NCBI RefSeq assembly: GCF_014145395.1
Contig: NZ_JACHTE010000007.1
Span: forward strand, 1-64,000
DNA length: 64,000 bases
Direction: 5' to 3'
Origin: Marilutibacter penaei
GTDB lineage: Bacteria > Pseudomonadota > Gammaproteobacteria > Xanthomonadales > Xanthomonadaceae
Shown here one piece after another: positions 57,717 through 64,000 of the stretch. A model generated the notes under the pieces. It did no database searches and was not told where the DNA came from. It was given only the letters and a program-made list of their open reading frames with translations. Numbering within the stretch: position 1 is the stretch's first letter; each line of letters begins with the position of its first letter. The position numbers and the translations under genes were made by a program.

Positions 57717-58876
57717 GCGTTCTCCTCGGGATTGAGCAGCACCAGGTCGTCGCGGTGAATCACCGATTCACCGAAGCTGAAGCCCAGCACCGATTCGATT
57801 TCATTGCTGTGCCGGCGCACGATGCGCCGCATGTCGGCCGAGCCGTACTGCGCAAGCCCACGTGCGAGCGCGGGCCCGTGCCGGGACTCCCCCACCACCT
57901 CGACCACGTCGCCACGCCTGAACTCGCCGTCCACCCTCACCACGCCGCCGGGTAGCAACGAGGCCCCCCGTCGCTGGACCGCATTCGAGGCACCGCTGTC
58001 CACCACCAGGCTCCCGCAGGAGGGCGCATGGCGGAGCCATTGTTTGCGTGCGGTGAGCGGGTCCGACTCGGGCGTGACCAGGGTGCCGTGCAGGCGCCCG
58101 TCGGTCAGGGCCCGGATCACGTCGGCGTCGCGGCCGCAGAACAGCACCGTCGGGATGCCGGCCCTCGACGCCTTCGATGCGGCCTCCAGCTTGGTCAGCA
58201 TGCCGCCGGTACCCAGTTCACCGGGATCGCCCGACGCCGCCGCCAGCACTTCGTCGGTGATCCGATCGAGCTTCAGGATCGGCTGCGCTGCCGGTTCGTA
58301 CTTGGGGTGCGCGGTGTACAACCCGCCGATGTCGGTGGCGATCATCAGCATGTCCGCGTCGACCAGCGACGCCACCGCCGCCCCGATGTTGTCGTTGTCG
58401 CCGAGCCGCAGCTTGTCGATCGCGACGGTGTCGTTCTCGTTGACGATGGGCAGCGCACCAACCCGCAGCAACTCGCGCAGCGTGTTCCGGGCATTCAGGT
58501 AGCGTCGACGGTTCAGCATGTCGTCGTGGCTGAGCAGGACCTGCGCAGCGGGTATGCCGGTCAGGCGCTGCCAGAACGTCACCAGGGTCGCTTGCCCGAG
58601 CGCGGCCAGCGCCTGCCGCTGGATCGGACCGCTGTTGGTGGATTCGATGCGGCGCCGGCCAGCGGCGACGGCGCCCGACGAGACCAGCACGATTTCGCGG
58701 CCCTGGGCGCGGGATTCGATGATGAAGCGGGCCAGCACGGCCGCATACCGCGGGTCGAGGCCGTCCTCGCTCGGCAGTTTGTCCGAACCGGCGAGCAGGC
58801 TGCTGCCGACCTTCAACACCGCACGCTTCCAGCTGGGCAGCGCCTGTGCCTTGAAGACCTCGCGGACATCGCTCAT
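57713..58876 (-). CDS. proB: glutamate 5-kinase with PUA domain
   Basis: The 387-residue protein has an N-terminal amino-acid-kinase domain ([47 protein letters not shown]). A C-terminal PUA domain (about 285-375) contains [20 protein letters not shown]. It makes glutamyl phosphate, the feedback-inhibited first step of proline synthesis. It overlaps proA and argH by four bases each. Confidence 0.95.
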   Translation of the reverse strand: MSDVREVFKAQALPSWKRAVLKVGSSLLAGSDKLPSEDGLDPRYAAVLARFIIESRAQGREIVLVSSGAVAAGRRRIESTNSGPIQRQALAALGQATLVTFWQRLTGIPAAQVLLSHDDMLNRRRYLNARNTLRELLRVGALPIVNENDTVAIDKLRLGDNDNIGAAVASLVDADMLMIATDIGGLYTAHPKYEPAAQPILKLDRITDEVLAAASGDPGELGTGGMLTKLEAASKASRAGIPTVLFCGRDADVIRALTDGRLHGTLVTPESDPLTARKQWLRHAPSCGSLVVDSGASNAVQRRGASLLPGGVVRVDGEFRRGDVVEVVGESRHGPALARGLAQYGSADMRRIVRRHSNEIESVLGFSFGESVIHRDDLVLLNPEENA

Positions 58877-60162
58877 TGCAGGCCCTCCAGACGCGCGGCC
58901 AGGACATCCAGGCGAAGGTCACCGGCGGCACCGGGCGATACGCGCGCCGCCAGGCTGCCGGCAGGATCCCCTTCGGCCCAGCGTGCCGGATCCGCGGCCA
59001 GCCGGTAGGCCTCGCGGAACGGCAGGCCCTCGCGCGCCATGTCGACCGCAAGGTCGGTGGCGTACATGGAAGGCTCCAGCGCGGCGCGCATGGCGTCCTC
59101 GCGCCACTCCAGGTGGCGCAACAGGTCGGGAAGCAGTTCGAGCGCGCCCATTCCGCGCTTGAAGGCATGCACGAGGCCGCCCTTGGAGAACTGAAGGTCG
59201 CGGTGATAGCCGGACGGCAACGACAGCACCTGTTCGATCTCGACGCGCGCGGCGGCAGCCGACGCGTAGGTGGCGCGCATCAGTTCGATGACATCGGGAT
59301 TTCGCTTGTTAGGCATGATCGAGCTGCCGGTCGTGTACTGGGCTGGCAGCCTGACGAAGCCGTACTCGCCGCTGGTGAAGAGGCTCAGGTCCCAGGCGAT
59401 CCGGCGAAGATCCAGCAGCGCCGAGCACAGGGCCTCGATGGCCGCCATCTCGAACTTGCCGCGCGACAGTTGCGCATACGTGGCGGACACCTGCATCCGC
59501 CCGAAACCGAGTGCCGTGGTGGTGTGATCCCGGTCCAGCGGCAGGTTGACACCATAACCCGCGGCACTTCCCAGCGGATTGGCATCGATCCAGCCAGCGG
59601 TCTGCAGGGCGCGCTGCGCATCGTCGATGAAGGCTTCCGCCCAGGCCGACCACCACATGCCCAACGACGAGACCACGGCCCGCTGCAGGTGGGTATACCC
59701 CGGCAACGGGACGGCCTGCTCTGCTTCCGCGCGCGCCAGCGCGACCGCGGCGCACTCGCGCGACACCGCGGCGAGGTCCATCAGCTGCCGTTTCAGCCAC
59801 AAACGGGTCGCGACCAGCACCTGGTCGTTCCGGCTACGGCCGGTATGGATCTTCTTGCCGGTATCGCCCAGGCGCTCCACCAGGTGCGCCTCGATGGCGG
59901 AGTGGCCGTCTTCGTGGCGGGCGTCCAGCACGAAGGTCCCGGACTGGAAGGCCCCGGCGAGCCCGTCCAGCTCCGCCACGATGTCGGCGAGCTCACGATC
60001 GCCCAGGATGCCGATGCGCTGCAGGCCTTCGGCATGCGCGCGACTGGCTTCGATGTCGTGCAGGAAGAACTCGCGGTCGAGGACGACATCCTCGCCGGCG
60101 AGGAAATCCTGTATGCGGGTGTCGATCTCGACACCCGGCTTCTGCCACAGCAGTGGACTCAT
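58873..60162 (-). CDS. argH: argininosuccinate lyase
   Basis: The 429-residue fumarase/aspartase-superfamily enzyme makes arginine and fumarate. The signature is [19 protein letters not shown], and [14 protein letters not shown] and PGYTHLQRA are substrate motifs. It follows argC with no gap (stop at 60163, ATG at 60162). Confidence 0.95.
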   Translation of the reverse strand: MSPLLWQKPGVEIDTRIQDFLAGEDVVLDREFFLHDIEASRAHAEGLQRIGILGDRELADIVAELDGLAGAFQSGTFVLDARHEDGHSAIEAHLVERLGDTGKKIHTGRSRNDQVLVATRLWLKRQLMDLAAVSRECAAVALARAEAEQAVPLPGYTHLQRAVVSSLGMWWSAWAEAFIDDAQRALQTAGWIDANPLGSAAGYGVNLPLDRDHTTTALGFGRMQVSATYAQLSRGKFEMAAIEALCSALLDLRRIAWDLSLFTSGEYGFVRLPAQYTTGSSIMPNKRNPDVIELMRATYASAAAARVEIEQVLSLPSGYHRDLQFSKGGLVHAFKRGMGALELLPDLLRHLEWREDAMRAALEPSMYATDLAVDMAREGLPFREAYRLAADPARWAEGDPAGSLAARVSPGAAGDLRLDVLAARLEGLQ

Positions 60163-61134
60163 TCAGCCGTTCTCCATGACGGGAATCCCCGTCCATTCGT
60201 CCAGCCCGAAGGCCAGGTTGAGGTTCTGCAGTGCCTGGGTCGCCGCGCCCTTGAGGAGATTGTCCTCGGTCGCCACGGTGACGAGGCGACGGCCGTCGCC
60301 GGACATCGTGAAGCCGCCGATCTCCACGTGGTGACGACCGGCGATCCTCGACACCCACGGGGCCTCGTCCAGGACGCGGACCAGCGGCTCGTCGACGTAA
60401 CGCGCGCGATAACGTTCCACCACGTCGCCACGCGCCACCGACCGCGACAGCGGCATGTTGGCGGTGATGGTCAACCCCCGGAAATGCGGGGCGACATGCG
60501 GCATGAAGTGGATCGGATGACCCAACTGGGTGGAAACCTCGCGTTCGTGGATGTGCCCGGCCAGCGCATAGGGCATCAGGTTGTCGCGCAATGCGTCGGG
60601 ATCGTTCTTGTCCGACGGCGTGGTGCCTGCACCCGAGTAACCGGAGACACCGAAGCACTGCACCGGCCCGGCCAGCAGGTCGAGCATCGGCGCCACGGAC
60701 AGTTGCATCGCCGTGGCATAGCAGCCCGGATTGCTGATCCTGCGCTGGCCCGCAAAGCGGTCGCGCGTCAGTTCCGGAAGCCCATAATACCATCCCGCGT
60801 CGAAACGATAGTCCGCGGACAGATCGACGATGACCGGATCGACGCCTTTCCCCACCGAGACGGCCGCGTCGAACGCATCCACGCATACCCGCGCCTTGCC
60901 GTTGGGCAGGGCCAGCACGACCGCGTCCGCGCCCAGTGCCGGCAGGTCTTCGTGAGCGGGGGCGCTGTAGCGAAGTTCGCCGCGATAGACGTCGATATGC
61001 TCCGCCACGCGCTGGCCGTCCAGCTCGCGCGACGACACGTAGTCAAGCTCGAAGACGGGGTGACCCGCGACCAGGCGAATCAGCTCGGCGCCCACGTAGC
61101 CACGTGCACCGACGATTCCTACGGAGATGCTCAT
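60163..61134 (-). CDS. argC: N-acetyl-gamma-glutamyl-phosphate reductase
   Basis: The 323-residue enzyme has an N-terminal Rossmann motif ([17 protein letters not shown]). The catalytic Cys is in [13 protein letters not shown], and the His is in [14 protein letters not shown] 126-base non-coding gap separates it from the fused kinase-synthase gene, while most other junctions overlap, so an internal promoter or processing site is possible. Confidence 0.95.
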   Translation of the reverse strand: MSISVGIVGARGYVGAELIRLVAGHPVFELDYVSSRELDGQRVAEHIDVYRGELRYSAPAHEDLPALGADAVVLALPNGKARVCVDAFDAAVSVGKGVDPVIVDLSADYRFDAGWYYGLPELTRDRFAGQRRISNPGCYATAMQLSVAPMLDLLAGPVQCFGVSGYSGAGTTPSDKNDPDALRDNLMPYALAGHIHEREVSTQLGHPIHFMPHVAPHFRGLTITANMPLSRSVARGDVVERYRARYVDEPLVRVLDEAPWVSRIAGRHHVEIGGFTMSGDGRRLVTVATEDNLLKGAATQALQNLNLAFGLDEWTGIPVMENG

Positions 61135-61260
61135 TACGGAAGATTCCTCTGGCCCGTATCGTGGGCCGGCCCTTGCAGGGGCGCCGGGGCACCCCGTCCT
61201 GTCCAGGTTGATGATGCCGCGGGTCCGGTTGCGTACGGGTGACGGCCCGCGCCGTGCGGA

Positions 61261-62628
61261 CTACGCGACGCCGCGTTGCACCGGGTTGGAGAGCGTCACC
61301 GGCCGGGTGGCGCAGTGGCCGACGCATTTCGCGATCGCATCGAACCCCTGCATGCCATACCAGAACACCCGCCACGCGTCCTGGCGCAGGCAACCATCGG
61401 ATTCAGAGAAATAGAACGGATTGACCGCGTTGCCGTTGCGCGAGCGCCAGAACAGGCTCGGATTCTGCTCGCGCATCACCTGCCAGACCGCGCGTCCGAG
61501 GCCCTCGCCCTGCGCATCGTCCAGCACGGCGAACTTGTCGAGATAGGTCCCCGCGTCCTCCGCCGTCAGTATGACGGCCGCACGGTAGTTCTCACTGACG
61601 TACGCACGGTGCAGGCGGGTACGCTCGAAGTAATCCGGTACCAGCTCGCGGCCGAAGGCCGACTCGATCAGCGAACGCAGGCGTTCGAGATCCAGCTCGT
61701 TCCAGTCCGACACTTCAAGCACGCGCTCGCCACGGCGGACCAGGGTGCCCGAGCCCTTGTGGGTGAACAGCTCCTTGGCGAGCTCGGACGGCTGGGTGAT
61801 CGACACCGAGGACGTCGGCGGCAGCGTGTCGAGCAGGGCCTTGATCTGCTCGATCTTGACCTTCATGCCGCCATTGACCCAGGGCTGCGCGACCAGGTGC
61901 TCGTACTCGGTGGTCAGGTTGATTGAATCGATCACCTTCCCGTTGGCGCCTAGCAACCCGCCGGTGCCGGTGAGGAACACGATCTTGTAGGGCTGCAGCA
62001 CCTGCACGAGTTCGTTGGCGGCGAAATCCGCATTGACGTTGAGGATCTGCCCCCCCACGGTCTCGCCCAGGCTGGCAATCACCGGGATCGAGCCGGCCTT
62101 CAGGCTGGCTTCGATCGGTGCCAGGTCGACGCGCTTGACCTCGCCCACCAGCCCGTACGTGTCGCGGTCGATGTAGTCGGCCTCGAACACCCCGGACACG
62201 ATCGACGTCGCGCGCGCATCGAAGGCCTGCAGCGCCTCGACCAGCTTCAGGTTCTGCGAATGGAACACGCGTCGCACGATGGCCAGCGCCTCGGGCGAGG
62301 TGACGCGCAGACCGTTGACCGTGGTCTTTTCGATACCGGCAGCGGACAGTTCCGCGTCGAGCTGCGGGCCGGCACCGTGCAGCACGATCGGCGTCAGGCC
62401 GACATCCTGCAGGAACGCCAGCGACGAGGTGAGCGCGTCGAGGTCGTCGCGCAGCACGGCGCCGCCCACCTTGACCACGGCGAAGCGCTTGGCGTCGAGC
62501 TGCGAGAAACGCTTGAGGTACTGGCTGATTTCTTTCGCGCTGGCCATGCTGGACAGCAGGCGCACGATGGTCTGCCGGGTCTGGATGTCGCGGCTGTCTT
62601 CGCGGATGTCGTCAATGGCGATGTTCAC
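61261..62628 (-). CDS. argB: fused N-acetylglutamate kinase / N-acetylglutamate synthase
   Basis: The 455-residue protein has an amino-acid-kinase domain (about 1-285: [25 protein letters not shown]-like [30 protein letters not shown]). A C-terminal GNAT (DUF619) acetyltransferase domain occupies about 300-455. This arrangement is known in Xanthomonas and in eukaryotes, where one polypeptide both makes and phosphorylates N-acetylglutamate. A separate ArgA is therefore not needed. It overlaps the deacetylase gene by four bases. Confidence 0.93.
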   Translation of the reverse strand: MNIAIDDIREDSRDIQTRQTIVRLLSSMASAKEISQYLKRFSQLDAKRFAVVKVGGAVLRDDLDALTSSLAFLQDVGLTPIVLHGAGPQLDAELSAAGIEKTTVNGLRVTSPEALAIVRRVFHSQNLKLVEALQAFDARATSIVSGVFEADYIDRDTYGLVGEVKRVDLAPIEASLKAGSIPVIASLGETVGGQILNVNADFAANELVQVLQPYKIVFLTGTGGLLGANGKVIDSINLTTEYEHLVAQPWVNGGMKVKIEQIKALLDTLPPTSSVSITQPSELAKELFTHKGSGTLVRRGERVLEVSDWNELDLERLRSLIESAFGRELVPDYFERTRLHRAYVSENYRAAVILTAEDAGTYLDKFAVLDDAQGEGLGRAVWQVMREQNPSLFWRSRNGNAVNPFYFSESDGCLRQDAWRVFWYGMQGFDAIAKCVGHCATRPVTLSNPVQRGVA

Positions 62629-63746
62629 GCCGGCGTGCCCTGTCCAAGGATGCGGATGATGGAGTCGGTGTAGCGTTCAAGCTGGTCCAGTTCGACCCAC
62701 TCGTCCGCGGTATGGGCCTGGGCAATGTCGCCGGGACCATAGACGAACGCGGTCAGTCCGGCGGCCGAGAACAGCGACGCCTCGGTCCAGAAGTCCACCG
62801 CGTTGCCGATCGGCAGGCCGAGTTCGTCGGCGAGGTCGCGCGCATCCAGGCGCTTGCGCTCGGCATCGGCGACGTCACCGCCCGGCAGCGACGGCCCGCG
62901 GAAGGTCTCCTCGTAGCTGTCGAGCGCGTCCGCGTCGGCAAAGCCACGGAAGTCAGCATGCAGGCCATCGATCGACATCGAGGGCAACGGACGGAAGCCG
63001 AAACGCACCTCGGCGCTCGGGGCGATCATGTTGGCCTTGATGCCCCCTTCGACACGGCCGATGTTGTAGCGCAGGCCCGTGAGGCCACCGAAACGCTGGT
63101 GTGCCTGGGCCTCGACATGGTCGAGGGCGCGACCGCCCCAGCGGATCGCCTGATGCAGCGCGCTCGCCTGCATCGCGTTCGCACCCGAGGCATGCCCTGC
63201 GATACCGCGGAACTTCATCAGCACCGAGCTGATGCCGCGATGCGCGAGCACCGCCTCGCAACGCGTCGGCTCGGCGATGATCGCTTCCTTGAACCCATGG
63301 TCGCTTGCGAGGAAGGCCGCAATGCAGCGGGCATCGTTGGCCTCCTCGTCCGTGCTGAACAGGAACGCCGCATCGCCGTCCGTCATCGACGCGGCGGTCA
63401 ACAGGCCGGCCGCCGCGCCCTTGATGTCGCAGGCGCCCAGGCCGATCGCACGGCCGTCCTCGACCCGCAGCTTGAGCGGATCGGCCGACCACGCCTCGGA
63501 CGACGGTACCGTGTCGAGGTGCACGTTGAAGACGCGTCGCGGCGTGCCGCGCATGGCGAGCATCGACACCGCACCGGCACCGTGGTCGGTGACGCGCACA
63601 TCGAAACCTGACAGCTGCGCGCGCAGGTAATCGAAGATCCCGCCGGTGGTGATCTCACGCGGCGGGTTGCGGGTGTCGAACGACACCAGCGCCTCGAGGT
63701 GACGAAGCGTGGTGGCGAGCGCCGCGGGGGATTGCAGGTCGCCCAT
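62625..63746 (-). CDS. argE: N-acetylcitrulline/acetylornithine deacetylase
   Basis: The 373-residue M20-family zinc hydrolase has the metal set [22 protein letters not shown] and [10 protein letters not shown]. In Xanthomonadaceae the arg pathway transcarbamylates acetylornithine, so the product removed here is probably the acetyl group of N-acetylcitrulline (argE'), not acetylornithine. That depends on an argF' gene, which must lie outside the window. It follows argG after three bases. Confidence 0.9.
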   Translation of the reverse strand: MGDLQSPAALATTLRHLEALVSFDTRNPPREITTGGIFDYLRAQLSGFDVRVTDHGAGAVSMLAMRGTPRRVFNVHLDTVPSSEAWSADPLKLRVEDGRAIGLGACDIKGAAAGLLTAASMTDGDAAFLFSTDEEANDARCIAAFLASDHGFKEAIIAEPTRCEAVLAHRGISSVLMKFRGIAGHASGANAMQASALHQAIRWGGRALDHVEAQAHQRFGGLTGLRYNIGRVEGGIKANMIAPSAEVRFGFRPLPSMSIDGLHADFRGFADADALDSYEETFRGPSLPGGDVADAERKRLDARDLADELGLPIGNAVDFWTEASLFSAAGLTAFVYGPGDIAQAHTADEWVELDQLERYTDSIIRILGQGTPA

Positions 63747-63749
63747 GCC

Positions 63750-64000
63750 TCAGTCGCCGCTCCGGTTGATCTCGGCCCACAGGGTGCTGCTCATGCCGAA
63801 CAGCTTGATGAAGCCCTCGGCCTCGGCGACGCCCCAGTCGGCCGCCTGCGCGTAGGTCGCGCCCTTGGCGTTGAGGATGTGCGGCGACGCCACCGCGACC
63901 GCGTTGACGACGCCACCGCTGGTCTCCAGCGTGACCTCGCCGTTGACGGTGGACTGGCTCGACGCCAGGAAGGCTTCGAGGTCGGTCTTCAGCGGGTCAT
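63750..64000 (-). CDS. argG: argininosuccinate synthase, C-terminal fragment cut by the window edge
   Basis: The frame running to the stop at 63750-63752 ends [15 protein letters not shown] and contains [20 protein letters not shown] and [20 protein letters not shown]. This is the C-terminal helix and dimer arm of argininosuccinate synthase. The catalytic part is right of the window. It is the first visible gene of the arg operon, ahead of argE'. Confidence 0.9.
   Translation of the reverse strand, partial: DPLKTDLEAFLASSQSTVNGEVTLETSGGVVNAVAVASPHILNAKGATYAQAADWGVAEAEGFIKLFGMSSTLWAEINRSGD

Noticed and set aside
1-64000. CRISPR arrays, rRNA genes or a replication origin
   Set aside because: No spaced direct repeats, cas genes, rRNA sequence or DnaA-box cluster was seen.

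Overview
The window looks like chromosome from a high-GC gammaproteobacterium of the Xanthomonadaceae (Lysobacter/Luteimonas/Xanthomonas-like). The evidence is the arginine block at the right end, which runs argG, argE', a fused N-acetylglutamate kinase/synthase, argC, argH, proB, proA. A his operon led by a TrpR-like regulator, a scattered leucine-degradation (liu) cluster and an IcmF-type fused mutase fit the same family. Family placement rests on gene order and protein style; no database search was run.

Region 1 (1-3.3 kb) is an accessory island. It starts with the edge of an IS3-family element and a decapitated serine-hydrolase gene. A complete retron follows: an msr-msd RNA with a 29-bp perfect msd stem, a nucleoside-deoxyribosyltransferase-like effector, and a retron reverse transcriptase with NAXXH, YADD and VTG motifs. 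A multiply frameshifted carboxymuconolactone-decarboxylase pseudogene closes the island. Region 2 (3.3-7.8 kb) holds pyrC and then a tight, AT-richer three-gene operon (DUF262 protein, DUF3696 AAA ATPase, unrecognised 329-aa protein) that looks like a defence module. These two accessory blocks are the most interesting parts of the window.

Region 3 (7.8-33.3 kb) is mostly acyl-CoA and branched-chain catabolism: icmF, a prolyl-hydroxylase-like protein, leucine dehydrogenase, isovaleryl-CoA dehydrogenase, thiolase, and both methylcrotonyl-CoA carboxylase subunits with the hydratase and HMG-CoA lyase. Set among them are two Ala-rich lipoproteins, an HscC Hsp70 with a J-like membrane partner, a bactofilin/zinc-ribbon pair and feoAB with a Cys-rich small protein. 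A PAS-GGDEF-EAL protein is translationally coupled to the end of the liu operon. Region 4 (33.3-43.2 kb) has an acyltransferase, an SDR dehydrogenase, EfpL (YeiP), a Nudix hydrolase, NhaC and NSS transporters, the methionine-salvage genes mtnBDC, and a secreted phosphoesterase.

Region 5 (43.3-50.8 kb) is the complete his operon hisR-G-D-C-B-H-A-F-IE on the minus strand, with a promoter and a 10-bp dyad operator in front of hisR. Region 6 (50.9-56.3 kb) has a 7TMR-DISM diguanylate cyclase, an unusually long histidine ammonia-lyase, hisS and tRNA-Pro(CGG). Region 7 (56.4-64 kb) is the arg-pro operon, running off the right edge inside argG. Many adjacent genes overlap by ATGA, so these operons are probably translationally coupled.
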